DNA of 64,000 bases from an uncultured Mucilaginibacter sp. (GTDB taxonomy: Bacteria > Bacteroidota > Bacteroidia > Sphingobacteriales > Sphingobacteriaceae), in contig CAJYJH010000041.1 of NCBI GenBank assembly GCA_913775265.1, positions 1 through 64,000 on the forward strand, read 5' to 3'. How positions within the stretch are numbered: position 1 is the first letter of the stretch; each line of letters starts with the position of its first letter. The notes beneath the pieces are model-generated. The model was given only the letters and a program-made list of their open reading frames with translations. It was not told where the DNA came from and ran no database searches. The translations under genes were made by a program, and so were the position numbers. Positions 1 to 8,485 of the stretch are shown piece after piece.

Positions 1-1
1 C

Positions 2-1174
2 AAAACTTTTCAGCGGCTGTTGGCCGAGTACCCGGCCGATGTACAGCTCAGTAAATTTTTGCCCGGTTTCTTCAGGCAGAACAAGCAAATGGGCTCTACA
101 GACCGGCGAGTGGCCAGTAGGTTAATTTATAATTATTTCAGGCTGGGTAAGGCTATTGCCGATGTGCCTGACGAAGACCGGCTGATGGTTGCCGAGTTTT
201 TGTGCAATTCGCAAACAAATTCTTTAATCCAGCATTTTAAACCCGAATGGGCCGCCTGTATATTTTTCGGATTGGATGAGAAAATACAGATGGTTAAAGT
301 GGCTTATCCTTCCTTTAAACTCGAAGATGTTTATCCTTTCCATAACAAGCTTTCGGAAGCAATCAACAAGGACGAGTTTCTGAAGTCATTATTTATTCAG
401 CCCGATCTTTTTATCAGGATACGTAAAGGGTTTGAGCAGCAGGTAAAGGCAACGCTGAATAAAGCCGGTATCACTTTTAAAGATGAAGGAAATAACTGCT
501 TAACGCTCACCAACGGTATCAAGCTGGATAACTTGTTCCCAAACCAGCACTGGTTTGAGGTGCAGGATTATTCTTCGCAGCAAACGGCGCAGTATTTTCG
601 TCCGCAAAGATGGGAAAGCTGGTGGGATGCCTGCGCGGCATCGGGTGGTAAAGCGCTATTATTGCATGAGCAGGAACCCGATTTAAAGCTGGTAGTATCC
701 GACAAGCGGGAATCTATCTTGGCTAATCTGGACGAACGTTTCAGACAGGCCGGTATTAATAAGTATCAAAAAAAGGTGTTGGACTTAACACAGAACCCCG
801 ACTTTTTGATGCACAATTATGCCTTCGACGGCATTATATTAGATGCACCCTGTACGGGTTCAGGTACCTGGGGACGCACGCCCGAATTGACATCTCAATT
901 TGAAGACCACCGGATTGATTTTTTTCAGCGTCTGCAGCAAAGCATTGCCCGCAACGTGGTTAAATATCTTAAACCCGGCAAGCCTTTAATTTATATTACC
1001 TGCTCAGCTTTTAAAGCCGAAAATGAAGAAGCAGTGCATTTTCTGGTAAACGAATTAGGCCTGCAACTGGAAGAAATGAAAGTGCTTAAAGGTTATGAGC
1101 ATAAAGCTGATACCATGTTTTTAGCCAGACTAATTGCAAAGCCGGACGAATCTTCAGCTAACTCATCGCTCTAA
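2..1174 (+). CDS. RsmB/NOL1/NOP2/Sun-family RNA (cytosine-5) methyltransferase, 5' end outside window
   Basis: This is a SAM-dependent m5C methyltransferase, most likely acting on rRNA. The frame is open back to base 2, and the first in-window start-like codon (TTG at 20) sits inside what reads as the N-terminal NusB-like RNA-binding region, so the real start is probably upstream. The SAM-binding motif I reads DACAASGGK (from base 626). Motif IV DAPCTGSG (from base 843) and motif VI TCS (base 998) supply the two cysteines of this family, one catalytic and one for product release. It ends at a TAA, and a 120-base gap precedes the next gene. Whether it is RsmB or a paralogue (RsmF/YebU type) cannot be settled from the sequence alone. 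Confidence 0.85.
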   Translation, partial: KTFQRLLAEYPADVQLSKFLPGFFRQNKQMGSTDRRVASRLIYNYFRLGKAIADVPDEDRLMVAEFLCNSQTNSLIQHFKPEWAACIFFGLDEKIQMVKVAYPSFKLEDVYPFHNKLSEAINKDEFLKSLFIQPDLFIRIRKGFEQQVKATLNKAGITFKDEGNNCLTLTNGIKLDNLFPNQHWFEVQDYSSQQTAQYFRPQRWESWWDACAASGGKALLLHEQEPDLKLVVSDKRESILANLDERFRQAGINKYQKKVLDLTQNPDFLMHNYAFDGIILDAPCTGSGTWGRTPELTSQFEDHRIDFFQRLQQSIARNVVKYLKPGKPLIYITCSAFKAENEEAVHFLVNELGLQLEEMKVLKGYEHKADTMFLARLIAKPDESSANSSL

Positions 1175-1242
1175 GTTTCAAATTCCCTATTCATCATCTA
1201 ATCAACTATTCTTGGTTGGGTATGTTACTTTAGGTAGTCATA

Positions 1243-1282
1243 ATCTGTTTTAAAGCATGCAATCATAATGCTTAAAACGGAT
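1243..1282. promoter_or_regulatory. Imperfect inverted repeat upstream of the dehydrogenase gene (candidate operator)
   Basis: Left arm ATCTGTTTTAAAGCAT (1243-1258) pairs with right arm ATGCTTAAAACGGAT (1268-1282), apart from one bulged base and one mismatch. It ends 13 bases before the ATG at 1296. The position suits a transcription-factor site, but no regulator gene is adjacent. Confidence 0.35.
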
Positions 1283-1295
1283 TTAATATTATCTT

Positions 1296-2282
1296 ATGCG
1301 TATACCTTTTGAAACCATGCAAGCCGAGTTTAAGCGAGTCTTGATTAGTATTGGATTTTCTGACAGCAAAGCGGATGCTTGTGCCACCATATTTGCCGAG
1401 AACAGTCGCGATGGTGTATACACCCATGGCTTAAACCGTTTCCCGGTTTTTGTACAATATGTAAAAGATGGCTTGGTTAAACCAAATGCCGAACCTGCCC
1501 TGTTGAAGCTGTCGGGTGCTATCGAACGTTGGGATGGTAATCTTGGTCCGGGGCCGCTTAATGCACGCTGTTGTATGGATAGGGCTATTGCATTGGCTAA
1601 GGAGCATGGTATTGGTTGTGTAGCTATACGCAACACTAACCACTGGATGCGTGGCGGCACTTACGGCTGGCAAGCTGCCGATGCCGGTATGATTGGTATT
1701 TGCTTTACCAATACCACTGCGAATGTACCACCCTGGGGTGGGATAGACCCGCGCCTGGGCAATAACCCGGTGGTGATAGCCGTCCCGCGTGATGGCGGGC
1801 ACATTGTATTGGATATGGCTGTATCTCAATATTCATTTGGTAAGCTCCAGCAGTATCATTCCAATGGCGACGAATTACCATTGCCCGGTGGTTATGACAA
1901 GGAAGGTAAGCTTTCTACCAACGCTGCTGCAATTATTGACAGCAGGCGATTGCTGCCGGTAGGCTTTTGGAAAGGCTCGGGCTTGTCGCTGATGCTTGAT
2001 TTATTGGCAACGGTGCTAAGCCAGGGAAAATCAACCGCCGAAATTACCAAGAGCGAAGCGGAGTATGGCGTGTCGCAAGTATTTATCTGTATTAAACCTT
2101 CGGCCGATAACAATGAGGCATTGATTGAACAAATCCTGGACTACACCAAAGGCGGAACGTTAATTAACGATGACGAGTCCATCCGCTATCCTGGTGAAAG
2201 TACCCTGAAAACCCGCCGTAAAAATATGGAAGAAGGCATTCCGGTTGATGAAGCTATTTGGGCTAAAGTACAATCGCGATAA
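1296..2282 (+). CDS. dlgD: YiaK/DlgD-like 2,3-diketo-L-gulonate (3-dehydro-L-gulonate) reductase, Ldh_2 family
   Basis: This is an NAD(P)H-dependent oxidoreductase of the malate/L-lactate dehydrogenase (Ldh_2) superfamily. The protein resembles E. coli YiaK/DlgD along its whole length (328 aa, the usual size). Shared features include the catalytic His in YTHGLNRFP (H44), the stretch NHWMRGGTYGWQAA, and the C-terminal LLPVGFWKGSGLSL block. In E. coli the enzyme reduces 2,3-diketo-L-gulonate during ascorbate-type sugar acid use. Here no other gulonate genes are adjacent, so the physiological substrate is uncertain. The gene stands alone, with a palindrome just upstream and a hairpin terminator immediately downstream. 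Confidence 0.85.
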   Translation: MRIPFETMQAEFKRVLISIGFSDSKADACATIFAENSRDGVYTHGLNRFPVFVQYVKDGLVKPNAEPALLKLSGAIERWDGNLGPGPLNARCCMDRAIALAKEHGIGCVAIRNTNHWMRGGTYGWQAADAGMIGICFTNTTANVPPWGGIDPRLGNNPVVIAVPRDGGHIVLDMAVSQYSFGKLQQYHSNGDELPLPGGYDKEGKLSTNAAAIIDSRRLLPVGFWKGSGLSLMLDLLATVLSQGKSTAEITKSEAEYGVSQVFICIKPSADNNEALIEQILDYTKGGTLINDDESIRYPGESTLKTRRKNMEEGIPVDEAIWAKVQSR

Positions 2283-2288
2283 ATAAGT

Positions 2289-2314
2289 ACGGCACCGTGA
2301 GGTGCCGTTGTTTT
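2289..2314 (+). terminator. Rho-independent terminator after the dehydrogenase gene
   Basis: Perfect stem ACGGCACC / GGTGCCGT with a GTGA tetraloop, followed by TGTTTT. It lies 7 bases past the stop at 2282 and abuts the convergent pseudouridine synthase gene, so it may work in both directions. Confidence 0.75.
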
Positions 2315-3053
2315 ATTCGTCTTTTAGTACAATCTGTTCATCTTTTTCGTGAACCAGGTGTGCAAACTTATCCCAAAAACCATCTTTGGGTAGCGGAGCT
2401 ATGATATCAACCGGTTCCTTTTTTACGGGATGGATAAATTGTAAACGGCGGGCATGCAGGCAGATGCTTTTTTTTAAGCTTCCACGAGGATAGCCGTATT
2501 TGTTGTCGCCCACTATAGGGCAATTTAAAGTAGATAGCTGTACCCGAATCTGGTGCGGCCTGCCAGTGATAGGGTTAACCTGTATCAGATAATAACCATT
2601 CAGCTCACCGGCTAAACGGTAGTGCAGCTCCGAACGTAAGCTGCCTCGTACCTCATGGCCGTGCGCCTTAGTCACATTTTTTTGTGGGTTCTTAACCAGC
2701 CAATGCACCAGGTTTCCAAAAGGCGGTTCTGGACGGTTACGTACTACAGCATAATAGGTTTTGCGCATTTCGCGCGTTTTAAACATCTGGTTCAGCCTTT
2801 CGAGCGCTTTGCTGGTTTTAGCAAATAAAATAACGCCGCTCACCGGGCGGTCCAAGCGGTGCACCACACCTAAAAAGGCACCATTGGGTTTACTGTATTT
2901 TTTAGCTAAGTATTTTTTTACCTTTTCGTCCAGCGGTTCATCGCAGGTATCATCTACCTGCACAATATCGCCGGCCCGTTTGTTAATGGCAATAATATGG
3001 TTGTCTTCATACAAAACGTCAAAGTCGGTAATATCAGAGTTAATGTTTTGCAT
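2313..3053 (-). CDS. RluA-family pseudouridine synthase
   Basis: This enzyme isomerises uridine to pseudouridine in rRNA or tRNA. The signature HRLDRPVSG places the catalytic aspartate at D68. A conserved TGRPHQIRVQL block follows in the C-terminal half. The 246-residue length fits RluA-type enzymes without the S4 domain found in RluC/RluD. It lies downstream of panB on the same strand with a gap of about 134 bases, so co-transcription is possible but not shown. The exact target nucleotide cannot be assigned from sequence. The ATG at 3053 directly starts the recognisable domain. Confidence 0.85.
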   Translation of the reverse strand: MQNINSDITDFDVLYEDNHIIAINKRAGDIVQVDDTCDEPLDEKVKKYLAKKYSKPNGAFLGVVHRLDRPVSGVILFAKTSKALERLNQMFKTREMRKTYYAVVRNRPEPPFGNLVHWLVKNPQKNVTKAHGHEVRGSLRSELHYRLAGELNGYYLIQVNPITGRPHQIRVQLSTLNCPIVGDNKYGYPRGSLKKSICLHARRLQFIHPVKKEPVDIIAPLPKDGFWDKFAHLVHEKDEQIVLKDE

Positions 3054-3187
3054 GCTGGTTAAGTTAGTTTGTAATTAAAAATACGATTTCTGGCACTGAT
3101 TGTTTGGCAGTTATATGCCATCTTAACAACTTGCTTTATGCAGTTATTAAAGCAAATTATAGGATGCGCATGTAGTATATGCGCAAA

Positions 3188-4003
3188 TTAATACTGCTCT
3201 TTGCTGTTCGGAAAGTCCTGAGCTTTTACATCACTTACATAATGTTGTATAGCCTCATTCATTACTTCGTATAAGCTGGCATACTGGCGCAAAAAACGCG
3301 GACGGAAACCTTTGTTGAGGCCCAGCATATCGTGTATTACCAATACCTGGCCGTCGCAGTGCTGCCCGGCACCAATACCAATCGTTGGGATCAGCAAGCT
3401 TTGGGTTACTTCTTGCGCTAATGCTGCCGGAATTTTCTCCAGCACTACGGCAAAGCAACCAAGCTCCTGTAGTTTAGCAGCATCTTCACGTAACTTCTGT
3501 GCTTCGGCTTCCTGCTTGGCACGTACGGTGTAAGTCCCGAATTTATAGATGGATTGCGGCGTTAGGCCCAGGTGGCCCATTACCGGTATACCTGCCGTTA
3601 AAATGCGCGTTACCGATTCGGCAATTTCAATACCGCCTTCTAGCTTCACAGCATGGGCACCCGACTCTTTCATGATGCGGATAGCCGAACTCAGCGCTTC
3701 CTTAGAATTACCCTGGTAAGATCCAAAAGGCAAATCGACCACCACCAGTGAGCGGCTGGCCGCCCGTACTACCGACGAGGCATGATAAATCATCTGATCG
3801 AGCGTGATGGGAAGGGTGGTTTCATGGCCCGCCATTACGTTAGAGGCCGAATCGCCTACTAATATGACATCAATACCGGCATCATCTACAATTTTAGCCA
3901 TGGTATAATCATATGCCGTAAGCATGGCTATTTTTTCGCCAAGGCCTTTCATGGCCTGCAAACTATGGGTAGTAACGCGCTTAATTTCTTTATTTACTGA
4001 CAT
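3188..4003 (-). CDS. panB: 3-methyl-2-oxobutanoate hydroxymethyltransferase
   Basis: This enzyme makes ketopantoate from alpha-ketoisovalerate and 5,10-methylene-THF, the first committed step of pantothenate/CoA synthesis. Metal and substrate residues of the family are in place: D51 in VGDSASN, D90 in VVDLPFGS, K120 and E122 in AVKLEGG, and the catalytic base E189 in VVLEKIP. The 271-aa length is standard. It is divergent from carA, with separate -7-type promoter boxes for each gene in the 283-base gap. panC and panD are not adjacent. Confidence 0.93.
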   Translation of the reverse strand: MSVNKEIKRVTTHSLQAMKGLGEKIAMLTAYDYTMAKIVDDAGIDVILVGDSASNVMAGHETTLPITLDQMIYHASSVVRAASRSLVVVDLPFGSYQGNSKEALSSAIRIMKESGAHAVKLEGGIEIAESVTRILTAGIPVMGHLGLTPQSIYKFGTYTVRAKQEAEAQKLREDAAKLQELGCFAVVLEKIPAALAQEVTQSLLIPTIGIGAGQHCDGQVLVIHDMLGLNKGFRPRFLRQYASLYEVMNEAIQHYVSDVKAQDFPNSKEQY

Positions 4004-4108
4004 GATTTAAATGTAGATTTTAACAGGGCCAAAGCCCTTGCAGTCCGTTTATCTGCAGATTTTAAGAGTTAATGCTGATGTTAAAACAGAGCAATTATGT
4101 AAACGGCA

Positions 4109-4116
4109 CAAATGTA
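4109..4116 (-). promoter_or_regulatory. -7 promoter box of panB
   Basis: Read on the minus strand this is TACATTTG, a full match to the Bacteroidetes TAnnTTTG consensus. It predicts a transcript start near 4101 and a leader of about 100 bases before the panB ATG. No convincing -33 element was seen. Confidence 0.5.
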
Positions 4117-4151
4117 GAAACAACTACTTAATAAATTGTTGAAAATTTACA

Positions 4152-4165
4152 TAGTGTAAACACTA
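4152..4165. promoter_or_regulatory. Inverted repeat in the carA promoter
   Basis: TAGTGT-AA-ACACTA is a perfect 6-base-arm palindrome that ends 8 bases upstream of the carA -7 box. It could be an operator covering the -33 region. No regulator is known from the sequence. Confidence 0.35.
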
Positions 4166-4173
4166 AAATAACG

Positions 4174-4181
4174 TATTTTTG
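4174..4181 (+). promoter_or_regulatory. -7 promoter box of carA
   Basis: TATTTTTG matches TAnnTTTG. It predicts initiation near 4188 and a 5' leader of about 100 bases before the carA ATG at 4287. Confidence 0.5.
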
Positions 4182-4286
4182 CGGCGTGAAAACAGAAGCA
4201 CGCTTGTTGTTGCCAAACCACTGCCTTCACGGAGCTGTACCGCAGGCCAACCGGCCCATTTTTAATCCTTTTATATTTTTTGTAAG

Positions 4287-5387
4287 ATGACCAACTACAC
4301 AAAGCTACCGGCTATTTTGTTACTTGCTGATGGAACCGTTTTTCATGGCAAAGCTGCCGGAAAAATTGGTACAACCACCGGCGAGATATGCTTTAATACC
4401 GGCATGACAGGTTACCAGGAAATTTTTACAGACCCTTCGTATTTCGGACAGATTATGGTAACTACCAATGCACACATTGGTAATTACGGTATTACTAAAG
4501 AAGAAATTGAATCGGACAAAATTCAGATTGCCGGGTTGGTTTGTAAAAACTACAACATTGCCTACAGCCGCAAACAAGCCGATGAGTCTATTCAGGATTA
4601 TTTTCAGGAGCAAAACATTACCTGTATTTCTGACATCGACACCCGCCAACTGGTTCGTCACATCAGGGATAAAGGTGCGATGAATGCTATCATTTCTTCC
4701 GAAATACTGGATGTTGAGGAGTTGAAGAAACGTTTGGCTGCTGTACCATCTATGGACGGCTTGGAACTGTCATCACAAGTATCTACTGAGGCAACTTACA
4801 CCGTTGGTGACGAAAATGCACCTTACCGTGTAGCTGTATTAGATTTAGGGGTCAAGAAAAACATCCTGCGCAACTTTACCGACCGTAACGTTTACGCCAA
4901 GGTATATCCGGCTAAAACATCGTTCGAAGAGATGGAAAAGGATTTTCAGCCAAGCGGTTACTTTATCTCTAACGGTCCCGGCGATCCGGCAGCAATGCCT
5001 TACGCGGTTGAAACGGTAAAAGATATTTTAGAGGCTGATAAACCCATGTTTGGTATTTGCTTAGGTCACCAGTTATTGGCTCTAGCTAATGGTATCCCCA
5101 CCAAAAAAATGTTTAACGGGCATCGCGGTTTAAATCACCCGGTAAAAAATATTATTAAAGACCATTGCGAGGTTACTTCACAAAACCACGGTTTTGGTGT
5201 AGTGCAGGAAGCCGTTCGTGAGTCTGACAAAGTAGAAATTACCCACGTTAACCTGAACGACCAGTCGATTGAAGGTATCCGTGTAAAAGATAAAAAAGCA
5301 TTTTCGGTACAGTATCACCCTGAATCTTCTCCGGGCCCGCATGATAGCCGCTACCTGTTCGACGACTTTGTGGATTTAATGAAATAA
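4287..5387 (+). CDS. carA: Carbamoyl-phosphate synthase small (glutaminase) subunit
   Basis: This is the glutamine amidotransferase subunit that feeds ammonia to CarB for carbamoyl phosphate, used in pyrimidine and arginine synthesis. The N-terminal CPSase_sm domain (LADGTVFHGKAAG, GMTGYQE) is followed by a class I GATase domain. The nucleophile is C258 in FGICLGHQ, and the catalytic His-Glu pair lies in QYHPESS near the C-terminus. At 366 aa it is the normal size. carB does not follow; a terminator and unrelated small genes do. A GTG-initiated 34-codon frame (4186-4290) overlaps the ATG in the form ATGA and is discussed as a finding. Confidence 0.95.
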   Translation: MTNYTKLPAILLLADGTVFHGKAAGKIGTTTGEICFNTGMTGYQEIFTDPSYFGQIMVTTNAHIGNYGITKEEIESDKIQIAGLVCKNYNIAYSRKQADESIQDYFQEQNITCISDIDTRQLVRHIRDKGAMNAIISSEILDVEELKKRLAAVPSMDGLELSSQVSTEATYTVGDENAPYRVAVLDLGVKKNILRNFTDRNVYAKVYPAKTSFEEMEKDFQPSGYFISNGPGDPAAMPYAVETVKDILEADKPMFGICLGHQLLALANGIPTKKMFNGHRGLNHPVKNIIKDHCEVTSQNHGFGVVQEAVRESDKVEITHVNLNDQSIEGIRVKDKKAFSVQYHPESSPGPHDSRYLFDDFVDLMK

Positions 5388-5407
5388 GGAAACACAACAT
5401 ATTTTAG

Positions 5408-5437
5408 AGCCGGTTAAGTAATTGACCGGCTTTTTTT
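5408..5437 (+). terminator. Rho-independent terminator after carA
   Basis: Stem AGCCGGT / ACCGGCT (5408-5414 and 5425-5431) is followed by a run of seven T. It lies about 20 bases beyond the carA stop. Confidence 0.8.
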
Positions 5438-5624
5438 GTGGACAACAATTTGTCTTTGGAGTGCTTTCAAAGCACTATGTAGCAACTTTGTCGATACATT
5501 ACGAGATTTAGTCGTTTATTATTGTTAATTTAACATTTAACCATTAGTTTTATAAGCGAATTAAACCAGTTATATTTTAGGCGTCTAAGTTTTGATGATC
5601 TGAGTTATCGCGCTAAATTAAACC

Positions 5625-6041
5625 ATGAATAAATTTTTATCTGTTTTTGCCATCCTGATCATGCTTGTGGCTGCTTCTTGTCAGAAAGCAGAAATGAGCA
5701 ATCCGGTTAATGCAGATACTTCATCATTGGTTAAGCAAGCGTCCATCATCACCGTTAACGGTCCGCTTACAGCCAGCGTAAACCAGGAAGTTAGCTTCAA
5801 CGTGTCATGGCCTTATACTGGTAACTGCGAAAAATTCAAAAGCTTTAAAACCAGTACGCTTAAAGATACTACACACATCAAGCTGTTTATCGCTACTAAT
5901 CCTCATGAAGATTGTACCGGTAAAGAAGTTAAACGCTCTTCAGTTTATAAGTTTAAAGCCGCTAATCCGGGTACTTATATTTTAAAGTTTGTTGGTCCGG
6001 ATAATAAACCGGGTATCATAGATACACTGAGAGTAAAATAA
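5625..6041 (+). CDS. Small putative lipoprotein, function unknown
   Basis: I do not recognise the family. The 138-aa product has a lipoprotein signal peptide: hydrophobic FAILIMLVAASC with the acylated cysteine at C19. The mature part is rich in Thr, Ser and Lys and looks beta-sandwich-like, as in an Ig/GOLD-type fold (for example ASVNQEVSFNVSW and ending GIIDTLRVK). Two further cysteines (CEKF and EDCTGK) could form a disulphide. It is probably anchored in the outer or inner membrane facing the periplasm or the surface. The gene is monocistronic by context, with 237 bases upstream and the next gene about 140 bases downstream. Confidence 0.65.
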   Translation: MNKFLSVFAILIMLVAASCQKAEMSNPVNADTSSLVKQASIITVNGPLTASVNQEVSFNVSWPYTGNCEKFKSFKTSTLKDTTHIKLFIATNPHEDCTGKEVKRSSVYKFKAANPGTYILKFVGPDNKPGIIDTLRVK

Positions 6042-6182
6042 CTCCGCAAAAGTCTATTCTTTCTCGCAGGCTTAAAAATATTTACATTCTGAAGTTGTAA
6101 AGCACAGTAAAATATGCTTTTGTGGAAAACTATGTGTAAGTCTGGCTTGCCTTTTGCCAAATTCATGGCAAATATCAATACT

Positions 6183-6398
6183 ATGAAAAAGGGAGACACC
6201 GTACATTGGGAATGGGGAAAATCGGAAGCCGAAGGCAAAATTGAAGCAAAACACGAAAAACCTGTAAAAAAGCAAAGTAAGGGCAGCACCATCAAACGCA
6301 ATGCGAGTAAAGACGAGCCTGCTTATGAAATTAAGCAGGACAACGGCACCAAAGTGCTAAAATCTGAAAGCGAACTTAAAAAAGGCGGGAAGAAGTAG
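6183..6398 (+). CDS. HVA1/DUF2945 (Tudor-like) family small protein
   Basis: The short basic protein starts MKKGDTVHWEWGKSEAEG and contains KGSTIKRNASKDEPAYEI, the two conserved blocks of the DUF2945 / hypervirulence-associated (HVA1) TUDOR family. Its role in bacteria is unknown. Four in-frame ATGs exist (6114, 6132, 6165, 6183). I chose 6183 because family members begin a few residues before the KKGD motif and the upstream sequence is AT-rich; 6165 is the main alternative. The C-terminus is lysine-rich. It is convergent with the next gene, with a long inverted repeat between them. Confidence 0.7.
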   Translation: MKKGDTVHWEWGKSEAEGKIEAKHEKPVKKQSKGSTIKRNASKDEPAYEIKQDNGTKVLKSESELKKGGKK

Positions 6399-6404
6399 AT
6401 TTTT

Positions 6405-6499
6405 AGAGTCACGATTATAGAATCAAGAATTTAGGCACAATGCTCAGGTAAGCCATTTTGCCAAGTATTCTGTATTCTTGATTCTATACTCTTGACTCT
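6405..6499. repeat. Long intergenic inverted repeat with 7-base periodic arms
   Basis: The 26-base arms at 6405-6430 and 6474-6499 are complementary at 24 of 26 positions, with a loop of about 43 bases. Each arm is a degenerate tandem array: the right arm reads attcttg, attctat, actcttg, actct. It lies between two convergent genes and could serve as a bidirectional terminator. Compare the similar elements at 8486-8547 and 37537-37689. Confidence 0.7.
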
Positions 6500-6509
6500 A
6501 ATTCTGCAT

Positions 6510-6842
6510 TTACTCTTTGATGTACACCTCGCCTTTGTAAGGATCGATGGTGTCGTAAAATTTGTACTGGGCTACGTGTAAAAGGTAGTAGGTCATGATA
6601 TCGCACCAGCAAATTTCATCGTGAAAAATGGGCACTTTCGGGAATTTGCCCTCTTGTTTACTTTCCTCTTTATTATAATTATACTCGCCATCGTGCTGTT
6701 TAATCCATTCCCTGAACTGATCAAACTCTGCAGGTTCCGAAAAAACGATTTTAAAATGTGTTTCTTCTTTAACCGATTTTAAATCATCATTCATGTAATG
6801 ATGAAACTTATGCCGGTGACGTATAATTTTAGCCGTGTACAT
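6510..6842 (-). CDS. Hypothetical protein
   Basis: I do not recognise this gene. The product is about 110 aa, soluble, with no signal peptide or membrane segment, rich in aromatic, His and charged residues (for example FHDEICWCDIMTYYLLHVAQY). The chosen start (MYTAKIIRHRHKF, base 6842) follows a more typical AT-rich region; a start at 6878 would add 12 residues. It is on the same strand as the methyltransferase upstream, with about 60 bases between them, so a two-gene transcript is possible. The C-terminal DTIDPYKGEVYIKE is well ordered in composition, which supports a real protein. Confidence 0.6.
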   Translation of the reverse strand: MYTAKIIRHRHKFHHYMNDDLKSVKEETHFKIVFSEPAEFDQFREWIKQHDGEYNYNKEESKQEGKFPKVPIFHDEICWCDIMTYYLLHVAQYKFYDTIDPYKGEVYIKE

Positions 6843-6901
6843 AGATATTACGCTGTTAGTTTGTAGCCTAACAACCAATCAGAATGTATGTTTAAAATGA
6901 A

Positions 6902-7585
6902 TTAAACGGTTTTCCTGCTCCAGATAACCGCCCACATAATATTCTTCCAGATAACGTCTGTCTCGGTAAAGCCAACTGCTTCCAGTTGCTTGAGGTGCCA
7001 GCTTACGGGAGTGTGGTAGTCATGCGCATCCTGGTGCTCCATCCACAACTGCCAGTCGGCTTCGGTTGATCCTAATTTAAAGGCTTCGTCTTTCCAGCGT
7101 GCAATTTGCTTTTGGTAAATCTCACCATTTATGCCCCGGGTTTGATCAGCCCACACAAAAATGCCGCCGGGTTTAAGCAGACGGTATACCTGTGCATACA
7201 GGCCGGTCTTTGCTTCGTCAGGTATATGATGGATGGCAATGCTTGATATAATCAGGTCGAAAGTTTCAGGCGCAAAATTGAGTTCGGTAAAGTCTTGCTG
7301 ATGATAAAAAACGTTTTTATGATGCGTAAAGCGTTGCTGGCATTCATCCAAAATCTCGGCTGATAGGTCAAGTGCATGTATAGAAGCTTCAGGATAATGT
7401 TGCAGCGCAGCAGCCGTAAGGTTACCGGTGCCGCAGCCCAAATCCAAAATTTGCCGTGGTTGCAGTTCGTCAGGTATGTAGTAGAACAGGTTATAAAATA
7501 TCTCTTCGTAACGAGGTACACAACGACTGATGAGTTCGGTGTACCGCTTACTTAAATCATCGTAAAATGCTTCAACACTTTCCAT
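6902..7585 (-). CDS. Class I SAM-dependent methyltransferase
   Basis: A 227-aa methyltransferase with motif I LDLGCGTGN at residues 47-55, the acidic motif II DLSAEILDE, and the post-motif block FDLIISSIAIHHIPD. It belongs to the Methyltransf_11/25-like group of small-molecule methyltransferases. The substrate cannot be deduced; neighbours give no pathway. The conserved RLLKPGGIFVWADQ (motif III) is present, so the enzyme should be active. The ATG at 7585 gives a normal N-terminal helix before the SAM fold. Confidence 0.8.
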   Translation of the reverse strand: MESVEAFYDDLSKRYTELISRCVPRYEEIFYNLFYYIPDELQPRQILDLGCGTGNLTAAALQHYPEASIHALDLSAEILDECQQRFTHHKNVFYHQQDFTELNFAPETFDLIISSIAIHHIPDEAKTGLYAQVYRLLKPGGIFVWADQTRGINGEIYQKQIARWKDEAFKLGSTEADWQLWMEHQDAHDYHTPVSWHLKQLEAVGFTETDVIWKNIMWAVIWSRKTV

Positions 7586-7732
7586 GTGTCCAATATAAAG
7601 ATTTACAGATGCAGATAGCGTATAGCAAGGTTTACCTGCCTAAAATGTTGTAATTGTTACGTAATGCCTTAAACTATGAACTGCAAGCTAAAATACCTAC
7701 CTTCACCGGTTCGAAAATTACGCTGATAAAAT

Positions 7733-8476
7733 ATGAAACTGTTAGAAGGAAAAACCGCATTAATTACGGGAGCATCTAAGGGTATAGGCCGCACCATAGC
7801 GGCAAAATTTGCCGAGCATGGAGCTAATGTAGCTTTTACTTACCTATCATCGGTGGAAAAAGGCCAGGCGTTAGAGCAGGAATTGCAGGCGCACGGTACA
7901 CAAGTAAAGGGTTACCGTTCTGATGCCTCTAAATTTGATGAGGCTGATAAATTGATTAATGACATCGTAGCCGATTTTGGCAAACTGGACATCGTGGTTA
8001 ACAACGCTGGTATTACTAAGGATGGCTTGTTAATGCGCATGACCGAAGACCAGTGGGATGAAGTTTTAGACGTAAACCTGAAATCGATTTTCAACGTAAC
8101 CAAAGCTGCATCACGCATCATGATGAAAGCCCGTCAGGGTGTATTCATCAACATGAGTTCGGTGGTAGGTGTACAAGGCAATGCTGGTCAGGCAAACTAT
8201 GCTGCTTCTAAAGCGGGTATCATTGGTTTTTCTAAATCGGTAGCTAAAGAGTTAGGTTCACGTAACATTCGTACCAATGTGGTAGCGCCGGGTTTCATCA
8301 AAACAGAAATGACTGAAGTACTGGACCCGAAAGTGGTAGAAGGCTGGACACAAAATATTCCGCTTAAACGTGCCGGCGAAACTAATGACGTAGCTAATAC
8401 CTGCGTTTTCCTGGCGTCAGATATGAGCGCATACATCACCGGTCAGGTGATTGCCGTTGACGGCGGTATGTTGTAA
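7733..8476 (+). CDS. fabG: 3-oxoacyl-[acyl-carrier-protein] reductase (SDR family)
   Basis: NADPH-dependent reduction of 3-oxoacyl-ACP in fatty acid elongation. The protein has the SDR cofactor motif TGASKGIG (residues 12-19), NNAG near 90, and the catalytic S143, Y156 and K160 in the spacing Y-x3-K. At 247 aa with the C-terminal VIAVDGGML it has the classical FabG length and end. SDR paralogues with other substrates are possible, but the match to FabG signatures is strong. The gene is not in a fab cluster here. DUF3253 follows after 57 bases containing an inverted repeat. Confidence 0.85.
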   Translation: MKLLEGKTALITGASKGIGRTIAAKFAEHGANVAFTYLSSVEKGQALEQELQAHGTQVKGYRSDASKFDEADKLINDIVADFGKLDIVVNNAGITKDGLLMRMTEDQWDEVLDVNLKSIFNVTKAASRIMMKARQGVFINMSSVVGVQGNAGQANYAASKAGIIGFSKSVAKELGSRNIRTNVVAPGFIKTEMTEVLDPKVVEGWTQNIPLKRAGETNDVANTCVFLASDMSAYITGQVIAVDGGML

Positions 8477-8485
8477 GTTTTCTTA

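Noticed and set aside
4186..4290. GTG-started 34-codon frame before carA as an annotated gene
   Set aside because: It begins at the predicted transcript start without a ribosome-binding region; kept only as a finding.
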